64,000 bases of DNA from Flammeovirga agarivorans (GCF_012641475.1 NZ_JABAIL010000006.1:62001-126000); one strand, 5' to 3'. Positions 38,095 to 48,000 are shown, counted from the stretch's first letter. Notes: generated by a model not told the origin, from the letters alone. A program made the numbers and translations.

Positions 38095-38681
38095 AAAACG
38101 AGTTAAGTAGAATTTGGAAATCTTCATCGAAAGAAGAACAAATTAAGTTTGATAAATCACGATTGCTGATAGAAGTTCAGGCCAAAGTGGATGACTTTAA
38201 TAAGCAGATGAAAATCTTATATATTCGAGAAGCATTAGGATCATTTATCGCTATTCCAATGTTTACATTCTATGCTTTTGTTGCCCCCTACATCCTTACA
38301 AAAGTAGCTTTTGGGTTGATCGCTCTTTGGGCAGTATTTATTTTGTTGGTGATAAAAAGGTCAAAAGCCAAAGTACCGGATCAATTTAACTTGAAGTATC
38401 TGGATTACCTTCAACAAACGAAAGCGTATTTAGAAGAGCAAAAGAAGTTTAGAGAAAATATTTTAACCTGGTACGTTTTACCGTTTGTGCTTTTTACTTG
38501 GTTAGGGCTGTTGGGTATTTATCAAGAAGACCCTGAAGCATTGGATACCCTTGCAATTATTGGGATTGGCTCTTTGGTGGTAGGTATAGTAATACACTAT
38601 TTAAACTTAAGGTCTTCTAGAAAGGTAGTTGTTCCAAGATTAGAGAAAGTCAATACTTTAATTTCGACATTACAGGAATAG
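38088..38681 (+). CDS. Four-helix membrane protein coupled to the ECF sigma gene
   Basis: 197 residues with a cytoplasmic, charged N-terminal ~45 residues, then four probable membrane helices (about 46-66, 70-88, 124-145, 151-170) and a short charged tail. It starts seven bases inside the sigma gene. I do not see a known anti-sigma domain, but position and topology suit an anti-sigma or sensor partner. This is inference. Confidence 0.75.
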   Translation: MLENELSRIWKSSSKEEQIKFDKSRLLIEVQAKVDDFNKQMKILYIREALGSFIAIPMFTFYAFVAPYILTKVAFGLIALWAVFILLVIKRSKAKVPDQFNLKYLDYLQQTKAYLEEQKKFRENILTWYVLPFVLFTWLGLLGIYQEDPEALDTLAIIGIGSLVVGIVIHYLNLRSSRKVVVPRLEKVNTLISTLQE

Positions 38682-38689
38682 TAGTATAA

Positions 38690-38728
38690 AAGCGTCAAGA
38701 AATATTGAAAAATGGATTCTTGACGCTT
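38690..38728. terminator. Bidirectional terminator
   Basis: AAGCGTCAAGAA pairs with TTCTTGACGCTT across about 14 bases. It lies between the convergent membrane-protein gene and the end of the haem operon. Confidence 0.85.
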
Positions 38729-38733
38729 ATTTA

Positions 38734-39072
38734 TTAGTCTTCAATATAAATGACTTCTCCGGACTCTAGCTGATAAGCAGTGCCTATCTTTTTACCTTTA
38801 TCGCCATTCGTTTTCTTGTCTTGATTTTTAGATGGTGCATATTTAGAAATTTCTTTCCCCTTCTTGGTAATGATTTCCATTTCTTCCGTACCTGGATTTT
38901 TTACAATAGTGAAATCTTCATCCGAAAAAATCTCTTGCATATTAAAACGGGATACAAGGGCAACCATCAGTGCTACCGCAAATACCATGGCTACATCAAA
39001 AAGGTTCGCTACGGTAGATACTGGATCGATATCATCCTCATTATTCAAGAATGGATTGTTTCTTCTTCTCAT
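38734..39072 (-). CDS. hmuV: DUF2149 protein, HmuV-like, last gene of the haem operon
   Basis: 112 residues of the DUF2149 family: N-P-F-L-N-N-E-D-D-I-D-P-V near the start, one membrane helix (about 25-43) and a charged C-terminal domain with Y-Q-L-E-S-G-E-V-I-Y. The shape recalls ExbD. The family occurs beside a TolQ-type protein and a CobN-type protein in hmu operons. It probably works with the TolQ-like partner in energising haem uptake or release. Its start lies 32 bases inside the upstream gene. The symbol is given by position. Confidence 0.83.
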   Translation of the reverse strand: MRRRNNPFLNNEDDIDPVSTVANLFDVAMVFAVALMVALVSRFNMQEIFSDEDFTIVKNPGTEEMEIITKKGKEISKYAPSKNQDKKTNGDKGKKIGTAYQLESGEVIYIED

Positions 39073-39646
39073 TTTCTTCTTCCATTAAATCAATAATAAA
39101 AACCAATGTAGCGTAATCTTCCGCTAGCCATTTTTGTTGTACATTCTGAAGTACAAAACCAATACCTCCAATGATAAGTCCTACTACGGTAGTAGCAAAA
39201 GCCATTTGCATATTATTAGCCATAGAAGAAATATCTCCAGAAGAAAGGCCAACTAGGGCAGGACCCATTGGAATTAAAGTACCCATTAACCCAATGACAG
39301 GACCGAGTTTGGCTAAATTCTTTAAAACACCTAAAGTTTTACGACCTTGGGCTTCAAATTCAGCAACTACTCGTTCTCTTCGTACCAAGGAATCTTGAAA
39401 AGAGAAGATTTCAAGGATCACATCACCCAATTTTGAAGGGTTCTTAAATTGAGGAGTATTGAGGTTTTGCTTCAATTCCTGCAAATAGGGTTTCACCTCT
39501 TTTTTTTGCTTTAGACGTTGTAAAAAAGCATGATAATTTTCTCCTAATTTAATTAGAGAAACGATAAACATTGCGATTAAGGCAATGACGGTTGGAAACA
39601 TCAAACCAGATGAAATCCAAAATAAAATTTTATTTACGTAATCCAT
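39041..39646 (-). CDS. hmuU: MotA/TolQ/ExbB proton channel family protein (HmuU-like)
   Basis: 201 residues with three or four membrane helices. The ExbB/TolQ core is visible: G-V-L-K-N-L-A-K-L-G-P-V-I-G-L-M-G-T-L-I-P, then F-A-T-T-V-V-G-L-I-I-G-G-I-G-F. Such proteins use the proton gradient to drive an outer-membrane or periplasmic step. It overlaps the genes on both sides (17 bases upstream, 32 downstream), so the three small genes are tightly coupled. Confidence 0.88.
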   Translation of the reverse strand: MDYVNKILFWISSGLMFPTVIALIAMFIVSLIKLGENYHAFLQRLKQKKEVKPYLQELKQNLNTPQFKNPSKLGDVILEIFSFQDSLVRRERVVAEFEAQGRKTLGVLKNLAKLGPVIGLMGTLIPMGPALVGLSSGDISSMANNMQMAFATTVVGLIIGGIGFVLQNVQQKWLAEDYATLVFIIDLMEEENEKKKQSILE

Positions 39647-40295
39647 GATTTCTTAATCTTGATATTAAATATCCTATGAAAACAACAATGAAGAACAACC
39701 CTATAATGACGAGTGATGACTGAATCTCGAAAGGGTTATTCTCTTGCTCATGAAGCTCTTGTGGGTTGAATAATGTAAAGGTGAAAAGTAATTGTAAAAT
39801 GGTGAAAACGATAATGGTAATAGGTCTAAGTTGAAGTAATAACTTCTGGTTTCTGAGGGAGAAAAAGACACCAATGCCAATCAATATTAGCACAACAGCA
39901 TAGATGAGTCCTACAGTTTTGAAACTCCAACCATGTACTTTATCAAAGACGACGATTTCCACAATTAATACTGTAATTACGGACGTGGCCTTCGGAACAA
40001 AAGCAAGAATTTCTTTGCCTTTACTAATGAAACTATTTTGCTCAAAACGTTTAATAGTGATCCCAAGTACTATTTCTACTAATTGAATGATCAAAAAGGT
40101 GGTGATCCATTTTTCTTCCAATAATTCATTTAACCAATAGTTTTTACTTTGGCTAATTAAAGTATTGAAAAATAGCAAAGTTGTTCCACCAATAATAAGA
40201 TAACGTATGATCAACGGCAGCCACTGTGACTGCCATCGATCCAAAAACATCAAAACTAAATTGATAGAAAGAATAAGGAATATAATAGGTTCCAT
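39630..40295 (-). CDS. hmuT: Multi-helix membrane protein of the haem operon (HmuT-like)
   Basis: 221 residues with about six membrane helices and no clear catalytic motif. It begins 2 bases after the CobN-like gene and overlaps the TolQ-like gene. Its place matches the membrane protein found in other hmu operons. Apart from that I cannot assign a function. The symbol rests on gene order. Confidence 0.75.
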   Translation of the reverse strand: MEPIIFLILSINLVLMFLDRWQSQWLPLIIRYLIIGGTTLLFFNTLISQSKNYWLNELLEEKWITTFLIIQLVEIVLGITIKRFEQNSFISKGKEILAFVPKATSVITVLIVEIVVFDKVHGWSFKTVGLIYAVVLILIGIGVFFSLRNQKLLLQLRPITIIVFTILQLLFTFTLFNPQELHEQENNPFEIQSSLVIIGLFFIVVFIGYLISRLRNHGLRK

Positions 40296-40297
40296 AT

Positions 40298-43200
40298 CTA
40301 CTTAGTTTTGTAATACACACCAATAATTATCATTAATAAAGCGATAACAGCTAAGGCAATTCCTAATTCAGAAGTGCTGAATGCTTCATCAATTTTTGAG
40401 ACGTCTTGCTCTGTATCCTTTTGTATAACTTCTTTTTCTAGTTGTATTTGTTTCTTTTCCTCACTTTTTTGTTTTTCAGTGCTTCCTTCCCGAACATATT
40501 TCAGATTTTCTAAATAGTTTTCATTTAGTGTTTTATCTGTGGAGTTAGTGACAATGAAATCCTTTAATTTACTATTGTCACAAACAAATTCACTACATCC
40601 TGCATTATGCTTTTTGATCATTTCTTGATGAACTTCAACAAGCTTTTCTATCTGTTCTTTTGAAGCTTCCCAATATCCTTTTCTAATCGTTTCCAGCATA
40701 ACTGCAGTAACCTCTTCAAGAGCATATGGATTCTCTCTTTCAAAGAATTTTTGAGTATTTAGTTTGTATTTATCTTCTACAAGTACGTCCATTAAGTCAT
40801 CCCAAAGGTGGTTATCAATTTCATTGGGTTTCATCACATTCCATCCATAGGTATTGCGGATGGTTTCTGCCATATTTTCTGCACTAGTCGCTCCTTCTTT
40901 CATCATTCCCTTTAGATATTTAGGATTTAATAGAGTAGAACGAGCTTCAACCATTAATGCTTCTTTCACTCCTTGAATCTTTACATTATTGGCATTTCTG
41001 TAATCATTAAAATAAGCATCAGGGTCCTTTCCGGTAGTGTGTCTTACAGCCATACTTAATCCACCCATAAACTCATAAACATGGTCTAAGCTTAACCCAC
41101 CCCATGTATTACTTTGGCGAGGCTGTACGACAACATCTGTATTTTGAAGAGCTGCTTCAAAAATGCCTTCTGCAAACTCTCCCCAGTTTTCTTCTCCATA
41201 CACTGCACCCATGTTATTAATATAGGTTGTGGCAATATCTTCTTCTGTTTCCCATCGGTCACCCTTTTCTACTAACCCCATAATGTTGGTACCATAGATG
41301 CCATTGACACCACCAAATACACGTTCAGATGCAAATTGCTGTGCTTTTTGAGGAGACATTCCCTTCTCTTTTAAGAACTTCTCAGCATCTGCAACACCTT
41401 CCTTCACAAAGTTGGTCACGATATCATCAGCATTTGAAGCCAATCGAACAGCTTTATTGATCAAGAACATTCTTGAAGCTGCTAAGTCTCTAAATTGCCC
41501 AGCAGTTTGTACAACAACATCTACTCTCGGACGCTTTAATTCTTCAGATGGAATCAATTGCACATCCATAACTTTCCCAAAAGGTCCTCTTACAGGTTCG
41601 ATACCCAGTAAATAGAAAATTTCAGCTAAGGTAGCTCCTTCGGTTTCTATAAAACTTCCAGCCCAAAGAGTGAAACTCACTTTCTTTGGATATTCACCAT
41701 TTTTTTGGAAATGTTGATCTAATAGTTTTTGTCCCAATGATTTTCCTATCTCCCAAGATTCTTTGGTAGGTGTTGCTTCCGCGTCGATAGAATATAAATT
41801 TCTACCAGTAGGTACTCCATTTGGATTGGAGATAGGGTCCCCGCCAGAAGTTGGTTGAATATGTCCCCCCTTTATACCATTCACTAAAGCCAATTGCTCC
41901 AAGGTGGTACTATTCTTTAGGTTTTCTTTTGATTGAACTAAAGAGTTTAAACCATTTAATACATTCTGAATATTCTGCACATAAAGCATTTCCTTACGTA
42001 ATTGAGTGCTTTTCTTTTGCTCAGCAGCTCTTTTCTCTAGGAGTTCTTCTTTAGGAATATCAAGTTTCTTTTTCACTTGTGATGCACCACTTTTCCCATC
42101 TACTTTTTTCTTTTTCTTGGCAGTATGAGAATGTTTTGTATGGCTTTGTTTGGCCTCCCAAGCCAGAAGCTTATCCGTTCTTTTCTGATTGATAAATTTC
42201 GCTTGTGCTTTTTCTACTGATATCCTATTGGATAAGAGTTGATGAAGTACTTTTTTGGCTGGCTGTCTATAGTTTTTATCAAAATATCGAGCATTGTCTA
42301 TGTCTTTTTGTTGAGCAATTCCATCTGATACATCCAATTGAGCAAGACTATAAGCGATAGGATCTAAAGACATTAAAAGAGAAGTTTCATTCAATTGCTT
42401 TGCTGTGAAAGGTCTTCCTAAACTGTAAAGTCCATTGGCCACTTTTGAATTAGCAATTTCTTCCACATACTGTGATATACGGAAAAGTGTACTATCTGTC
42501 ACCTGATCTTTAAAATTTAGACCTAAGTCCTCGTCAAGTTTCATTTTTTGTGCTATCTCAACGACTGACTTTTTATATTTCTCTTTGAGATTAATATTTT
42601 CAACACTATAGTACTTATCTAATTTTTCCTCTAGAACTTTTAGCTCATTGTAAACTTCACCTTCAGTAAATGGAGCTGTAAGGTGAGTAACCGTTGTAGC
42701 ATAACTTCTTCTTTTAGCAATGATGCCTTCTCCAATATTACTGACCGTATAAATGTAAAAATGCGGTGTACTTCCAATCATGGCATCACTCCAATCGTTA
42801 GAAGATAAACCAACTTGTTTTCCAGGTGTAAATTCTAAGCTACCATGGGTACCAAAATGAATAATTGCATCGGCCTCAAATTGATTTTTGGTCCATAGGT
42901 AAGAAGCAATATATGGGTGGGGAGGAGCAGCCTTTGCACCATGTACTAATTTAAAACTATCATCACCTAGGCCAGGCATAGGTTGTGGTAGTAAAACAAC
43001 ATTACCAAAATCTAATCTTGATACAGCAATGTAGGCATTCTCTTTCTCCCTTACAGAAAGGTAGTCTCCGGGAGCTTCTCCAAATTTCTTAACTACTTCA
43101 TTGTAGGCCGTTGACGTTAAATCTTTATTCACCCATTGATGGTACTTCGTAGTATCTACTAATGCAGGGTCTGCATTTTCAATAAAGTCATCAAATTTAC

Positions 43201-44488
43201 CTTTAGCATAAGGCCCTAATACCAATCCATTCTTTTGAATCATTTGGTGAAACTCAGCCTCATTTTTTGGTAAGTTATCTACTTTAAACCCTTGCTTTTT
43301 TAGCATTAATAGGGTGTTGTATAATGATTGTTCTACTTCTAAATTAGCTGCAACCATGGCATTCATACCAGGTCCTTTAAAGTAATAGATTGCAATCTTT
43401 TGTTCTTCTTTTGGTTTTTGTTTTAGGTCGATATAGTTTTTACACATATCGGCTAAGCGTTCTATTCTCTCAGGAATTCCTTTGAATTTTAAGAAACCCG
43501 ATTCGTCTTTCATTTCCACTGCAAAAGCATAAGGGGCAACAGCACCGTCTAATTCAGGTAGAACAACACTCATACTTAACATGCCTCCGGACATCCCTTT
43601 CTGAGAGTTTTCCCATTCTTCTTTCTTTTGAAATATACTTAAAGGTGAAAGTACAGGGATATTTTGCTCTTTTAACCATTGGCTCACATCTTCTCTGGTA
43701 TGACCGGCTAAACGCCCATGTGGTAGATACACTACAAGATCTGGGTTCACCTCCTTTAACATAGAGATTCTTTTTCTATGTGCAGTGATTGTAATAACAT
43801 TTAGGCCTTTTGCAAATAAGGCGTTTTGAAGCTCAAAAATATGTTCTGGGTTAGCATTAAAAGGGCCAGGAACACTGGTTAATAGGGCAACTGTAGGTTG
43901 AGCATCGTTGTATTTTTGCTCTTCTTTTTGAGTAGCAATGACCTGATCTAATGACGTAAAAGCTTTTGTCGTTCCCATGCTTAAATAAGCATCTTCAGGG
44001 ATGATCACAGGTGCTTCTACCTCAGGTTTAAACCATGCTTTTTTATCAATATTCACTCTCGAATAATTGAGCATCTGATGATAATTTTCTTCACCGCCAT
44101 TATCTAAATATTCATTGATAGCTATTGATGATACGGAGTCTATATTACTTAGAATATTATAGTCATCATTGTTAGAGGCATAAACATAAACTTTTGTTCC
44201 CATGTGGCCAGCTTTCATTAAGGCCATTTGTTCATCTGCAGAAAGTGATAAACCACGTCCAAAAATATAAATCACATCATAGCTGGATGCATCATCTATA
44301 TCTTTTTTGGAAAGTGTATTGATCTTAATCCAATCGCTATCATTTACTTTATTAATCTTGGATAGCTGAAATTCAGAAAAGTCGATAAAAGCAATTTGAG
44401 TACTACTTACTTGGAACCTGTAATACAAAAATGCTAGTACAGTGATAATAAAAATACCACTAAACCGTAAGATTTTTTTCTTGTTCAT
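40298..44488 (-). CDS. hmuS: CobN/Mg-chelatase-like HmuS, probable haem dechelatase
   Basis: 1396 residues. It has an N-terminal membrane anchor (about 7-24), a long CobN-type chelatase-like body (for example G-T-H-G-S-L-E-F-T-P-G and V-D-V-V-V-Q-T-A-G-Q-F-R-D), a Lys-rich insertion near residue 790-810 (S-H-T-K-H-S-H-T-A-K-K-K-K-K) and a C-terminal membrane helix. Ordinary cobalamin-making CobN is cytoplasmic; the two anchors here point to a periplasmic body. In Bacteroidota HmuS has been linked to anaerobic removal of iron from haem. No cobalamin genes are near, and the haem receptor is in the same operon, so I prefer HmuS to CobN. Confidence 0.88.
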   Translation of the reverse strand: MNKKKILRFSGIFIITVLAFLYYRFQVSSTQIAFIDFSEFQLSKINKVNDSDWIKINTLSKKDIDDASSYDVIYIFGRGLSLSADEQMALMKAGHMGTKVYVYASNNDDYNILSNIDSVSSIAINEYLDNGGEENYHQMLNYSRVNIDKKAWFKPEVEAPVIIPEDAYLSMGTTKAFTSLDQVIATQKEEQKYNDAQPTVALLTSVPGPFNANPEHIFELQNALFAKGLNVITITAHRKRISMLKEVNPDLVVYLPHGRLAGHTREDVSQWLKEQNIPVLSPLSIFQKKEEWENSQKGMSGGMLSMSVVLPELDGAVAPYAFAVEMKDESGFLKFKGIPERIERLADMCKNYIDLKQKPKEEQKIAIYYFKGPGMNAMVAANLEVEQSLYNTLLMLKKQGFKVDNLPKNEAEFHQMIQKNGLVLGPYAKGKFDDFIENADPALVDTTKYHQWVNKDLTSTAYNEVVKKFGEAPGDYLSVREKENAYIAVSRLDFGNVVLLPQPMPGLGDDSFKLVHGAKAAPPHPYIASYLWTKNQFEADAIIHFGTHGSLEFTPGKQVGLSSNDWSDAMIGSTPHFYIYTVSNIGEGIIAKRRSYATTVTHLTAPFTEGEVYNELKVLEEKLDKYYSVENINLKEKYKKSVVEIAQKMKLDEDLGLNFKDQVTDSTLFRISQYVEEIANSKVANGLYSLGRPFTAKQLNETSLLMSLDPIAYSLAQLDVSDGIAQQKDIDNARYFDKNYRQPAKKVLHQLLSNRISVEKAQAKFINQKRTDKLLAWEAKQSHTKHSHTAKKKKKVDGKSGASQVKKKLDIPKEELLEKRAAEQKKSTQLRKEMLYVQNIQNVLNGLNSLVQSKENLKNSTTLEQLALVNGIKGGHIQPTSGGDPISNPNGVPTGRNLYSIDAEATPTKESWEIGKSLGQKLLDQHFQKNGEYPKKVSFTLWAGSFIETEGATLAEIFYLLGIEPVRGPFGKVMDVQLIPSEELKRPRVDVVVQTAGQFRDLAASRMFLINKAVRLASNADDIVTNFVKEGVADAEKFLKEKGMSPQKAQQFASERVFGGVNGIYGTNIMGLVEKGDRWETEEDIATTYINNMGAVYGEENWGEFAEGIFEAALQNTDVVVQPRQSNTWGGLSLDHVYEFMGGLSMAVRHTTGKDPDAYFNDYRNANNVKIQGVKEALMVEARSTLLNPKYLKGMMKEGATSAENMAETIRNTYGWNVMKPNEIDNHLWDDLMDVLVEDKYKLNTQKFFERENPYALEEVTAVMLETIRKGYWEASKEQIEKLVEVHQEMIKKHNAGCSEFVCDNSKLKDFIVTNSTDKTLNENYLENLKYVREGSTEKQKSEEKKQIQLEKEVIQKDTEQDVSKIDEAFSTSELGIALAVIALLMIIIGVYYKTK

Positions 44489-44528
44489 GAAAATGACAGT
44501 ATTAACCTGCAGAAGTTGTTTGTAAAGA

Positions 44529-44556
44529 AACTCCTTGAACCGAAGCCCAAGGAGTT
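44529..44556 (-). promoter_or_regulatory. Intercistronic hairpin between hmuY and hmuS
   Basis: AACTCCTTG pairs perfectly with CAAGGAGTT across 10 bases. There is no long T run on the minus strand, so it may be an RNA-stabilising or partial-stop hairpin that lets the receptor and binding protein be made in excess over HmuS. Confidence 0.5.
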
Positions 44557-44584
44557 AGGAACTGAATTTATTACTACACTCTAA

Positions 44585-45661
44585 TTATTTTATCAACTGA
44601 TATTCAAAAGTTGGATAGCCATTCTGACCATCTTTTGAGTAAGTAAGGAATCTTAATTTGTAGTGGTTACCTTCTTCATCATTTACTAAGAAAGTAATAT
44701 GACTGTACACTTTGTAAACTCCACTGCTATGTGGCTTTTGGATATGAAACCACTCTTTACCAATGACATCACCTTGGGTTGTGAATTCATGATCAGCAAC
44801 ATTATTAGCATCAACTTCTTCGAAGTTACTGTCTTCTATAGTAAGAAGGTTAATTTGCTCTGCAGGGTCATCATTAGGTTCTAGATCTGGGTAGTTAGAG
44901 CTAATAGCACCTGTTACATTACCATTTTGGTTGATGATTACAGAAGCAGATAATCTCATAATATCACAGTTTACACCTGGGATAGCAGCATCACCCATTG
45001 TAAAACAAGGAGCACCTGTTCTTACTGTTACAGGAGTGACAACTAAGTCCCAATTAGCTGGCTCAATGTCATTGATAGTGTTATCAATCATCGAGAAATA
45101 AACAAAACCAGCTGTTTTTTCTACAGTAACAGTTTGTTCATTATCACCATTTAAGTCTGCATATTTAAGGACTGCTTGAGAAGATGAATTTTCAGAAATG
45201 ATAAACTTCTTAAAACCTAATGCTTTACCAAGACCATTGATACCTAAGTCAAGGATATATGGTGTATTTAATTCAAAATCGTTACCGTTCCATGCTGTAG
45301 ATGAAAGGTCTCCTGTTTCATCATCATATAAATATTGTAAACCTGTAGCACTTTCTTCGTTGATGGCTTCAAAATCAGATTCTACAGGAAAGGCAAGAGC
45401 TACTTTTTTCCCTGTGTTTGATTTAATAACACCATCCTGATCAAAAGCTAATTCCCAAGCATTTACTTCAACGGTAGTTGTAGTACCCGCATTAAGATCA
45501 ACAAATACCTGATTTGAAAGTTGGTTAGTTAACTCTGCTGTTACAATGTCTCTTTCCACATCATCATCTTCAGGAGTAGTTGTATTGTCGTTCTCTTGGT
45601 TACATGAGAACATAGAGGACACTAACATCCCGATAAAGAAAGTTTGTTTTAATGATTTCAT
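44585..45661 (-). CDS. hmuY: HmuY-family haem-binding lipoprotein
   Basis: 358 residues. The lipoprotein signal M-K-S-L-K-Q-T-F-F ... M-F-S-C-N-Q leads to an acidic linker and a beta-rich HmuY-like body (for example N-A-W-E-L-A-F-D near 68 and A-N-W-D-L-V-V-T-P near 203). HmuY proteins take haem outside the cell and give it to the HmuR receptor. The protein is longer than the ~200-residue Porphyromonas form. It lies 12 bases after the receptor gene, the reverse of the Porphyromonas order (hmuY then hmuR). Confidence 0.82.
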   Translation of the reverse strand: MKSLKQTFFIGMLVSSMFSCNQENDNTTTPEDDDVERDIVTAELTNQLSNQVFVDLNAGTTTTVEVNAWELAFDQDGVIKSNTGKKVALAFPVESDFEAINEESATGLQYLYDDETGDLSSTAWNGNDFELNTPYILDLGINGLGKALGFKKFIISENSSSQAVLKYADLNGDNEQTVTVEKTAGFVYFSMIDNTINDIEPANWDLVVTPVTVRTGAPCFTMGDAAIPGVNCDIMRLSASVIINQNGNVTGAISSNYPDLEPNDDPAEQINLLTIEDSNFEEVDANNVADHEFTTQGDVIGKEWFHIQKPHSSGVYKVYSHITFLVNDEEGNHYKLRFLTYSKDGQNGYPTFEYQLIK

Positions 45662-45673
45662 CTTTGATTTAAA

Positions 45674-47992
45674 TTAAAATTGATATCCCAGTTTTAGAAA
45701 TAATGTCGTACCGTAATTAATAGGTCTTTCACCTGTTCCTATTCTTGATAAGATTCCTTTTGAACCATCACCATAGATATTTACAGTGGTCACATTCAAT
45801 AAATTTTTAGCACCCACAGTCGCCAACAACTTCTGGTTAAAGAAGGGTTTAGTGAATGTGAGGTCCAATAAATTATAGGAGTCTAAAGTTTGAGTACCCA
45901 CAGTGCCATCAGCATTTTTTGCAAACTCAGCATATGGGCTGTTGTATTTGTAAAATAAGTTGACCCTTGTATCCCATTTTCTAATGAGGTAGCTACTTCT
46001 TAATGTGATTTCATAGCTATTAAAAAATTGATCTGAAGCTTCAGAACCAGATCTGGCAAGGAAACTAAATCCGGGATCGAAGGTAAACCTCGATTTGTAT
46101 TCTGTGGAAAGATTGACTGAAAAGCCTGTAGATACGAAGTTTTCTATATTTTCATATGTTCTAACTACAGGTGTATTCTCAGGTACATCTGGAGGTAATA
46201 AAGACCTATCCATCTCTACCATTTCTATTTTATTTGTAATATTATTATAGAATAGATTGGTATTAATTGACCATTTCAACTCATTATAATTTTGAGCATA
46301 AGTTGTTTGAAAATTGAAATTATCACCTACTTCTGGAGACAGATCAGGGTTACCTACTATGTAATGGTTTTGGTCCTGCATTAGATAAAACATCTCTCGC
46401 ATAGAAGGAGCTCTATACCCTTTGCCATAGCTAAATCTATATTGCCAATTTTCAGAGGGTTTGTATAACAAATTGAATGAAGGAACAACAGGCACATCCA
46501 TTCCTAAAAACTGTACAGTGCCATTTTTAAAGTAGGTATTATAGGTATATCTAAAGGCAGATTGAAAGGCCCAATCTTCCGATATTTGCCATTTATAAGC
46601 CGTATATAATGAATATTCATCATAGCCATTGGCCTCTTCTTCATTCACTCTTCCTCCTGATGCCTTATTGATATTCGCTTCGTATCCGACGACCCAAGTG
46701 GAGTTATAATTACCAATATCAGACAAAATATAACTACCTCTAGATGTGGCAGTGAAGAAAGAAGTGGTATCATGATCCGCTTCGTTTTCACTTAACCATT
46801 CCATATTATAATCAAGGTCCCTAACAAATTTCTGGGTTTGTTGTTCATAATAAGAAATGCCATTCATGACTTGGATTTGACTTCTATCGCTTAACGCAGC
46901 TTCAACATTAATCCCTCCATTAATACGATGCGTAGTAAATTCATTGTCTCTTGCCATATGACTTACCTTTTGGATTTTAGAGTTCAATCCAAGTTGAGGC
47001 TCTCCCAATCCTTCTGCTTGCTCATAAAATTGTTGATAGAAACCAGCAATAGATACATCCTTAATCTGCTGTTTTAATCGAACATTTCCATAGTATTGTT
47101 CTTTTGGTCTCCAGAACTTTCCTCTTTTTTCTGAATCTAAATCATACCCTAGGAACTGATTTCTTCCACCACTAACAGCTAGTGATGTATTTTCCCAACC
47201 TTTTCTAACATTAAAATCTGCATTGAACGAACCAACGGTCTCAGCGTAAGTATTGATACCTCCTTTCCAAGGTTCATCAGTTTCAGGTTTCTTAGAAATC
47301 ATATTGATAGTACCCGCTAGTGCATTACTTCCGTATTGTACAGATAATGGACCTTCCACCACTTCAATTCTTTCTATATCATTTAAATTCAATTGATTAA
47401 GGTCAAAGTCATCACCACTACCGTTGACTAAAGGAAGACCATCAATAAGCATCTTTACATTAACTCCAGACAAGCCGTTAAGTATAATTCTGCTTCCTAA
47501 TACATTATCGTGAATGATCTTAATATTTTGTTGTTGCTCAAGTAGATCGCTCATATTTACAGCACCTCTAGCTTCGATTTCAGCAACTCCAATACGCTTT
47601 ACCTGAAATAATGAAGCGGATGCAGTGGTAGGGGTGAAACCGCCAGTGACAACAACTTCATCCAACTCATCCACAGTTTCATGCATTTGGAATTGATATC
47701 CTTCATTAGGTTTGATGGTAAAGTAGAGATCTTCGAAACCTAAATAATGAATATAGATACTGGTTTTAGTATCCACTGAATTAGCAACAGTACCGTTACT
47801 ATCTGTAATACCAATTAATTTATTACTTTTTAGCTCAACAATATTAACCCCAACAAGTGGTTGATTATGTTGATCAATTATTTGTATCGATTTAATTTTT
47901 GATTGTGAATAACAATAATTACTATACGAAATCAAAAGCATTTGTATAATAATAAATTGTAATACTAATTTTTGTATTGAATTAGATTTCAT
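45674..47992 (-). CDS. hmuR: TonB-dependent haem receptor (HmuR-like)
   Basis: About 772 residues from the ATG at 47992 (M-K-S-N-S-I-Q), which gives a proper signal peptide; the upstream ATG at 48016 would put the gene start inside an operator-like dyad. After a carboxypeptidase-like beta domain (N-Q-P-L-V-G-V-N-I) come the plug (E-I-E-A-R-G-A-V-N-M-S-D-L-L ... A-L-A-G-T-I-N-M) and the barrel ending in L-G-Y-Q-F. Y-R-A-P and G-N-P-D-L frame a loop as in the FRAP/NPNL boxes of haem receptors. It imports haem across the outer membrane and is first in the operon. Confidence 0.9.
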   Translation of the reverse strand: MKSNSIQKLVLQFIIIQMLLISYSNYCYSQSKIKSIQIIDQHNQPLVGVNIVELKSNKLIGITDSNGTVANSVDTKTSIYIHYLGFEDLYFTIKPNEGYQFQMHETVDELDEVVVTGGFTPTTASASLFQVKRIGVAEIEARGAVNMSDLLEQQQNIKIIHDNVLGSRIILNGLSGVNVKMLIDGLPLVNGSGDDFDLNQLNLNDIERIEVVEGPLSVQYGSNALAGTINMISKKPETDEPWKGGINTYAETVGSFNADFNVRKGWENTSLAVSGGRNQFLGYDLDSEKRGKFWRPKEQYYGNVRLKQQIKDVSIAGFYQQFYEQAEGLGEPQLGLNSKIQKVSHMARDNEFTTHRINGGINVEAALSDRSQIQVMNGISYYEQQTQKFVRDLDYNMEWLSENEADHDTTSFFTATSRGSYILSDIGNYNSTWVVGYEANINKASGGRVNEEEANGYDEYSLYTAYKWQISEDWAFQSAFRYTYNTYFKNGTVQFLGMDVPVVPSFNLLYKPSENWQYRFSYGKGYRAPSMREMFYLMQDQNHYIVGNPDLSPEVGDNFNFQTTYAQNYNELKWSINTNLFYNNITNKIEMVEMDRSLLPPDVPENTPVVRTYENIENFVSTGFSVNLSTEYKSRFTFDPGFSFLARSGSEASDQFFNSYEITLRSSYLIRKWDTRVNLFYKYNSPYAEFAKNADGTVGTQTLDSYNLLDLTFTKPFFNQKLLATVGAKNLLNVTTVNIYGDGSKGILSRIGTGERPINYGTTLFLKLGYQF

Positions 47993-48000
47993 TTTATATA

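Noticed and set aside
40298-44488. Cobalamin-synthesis CobN
   Set aside because: No other cobalamin genes are near; the protein has membrane anchors at both ends and lies in a haem receptor operon, so HmuS fits better.
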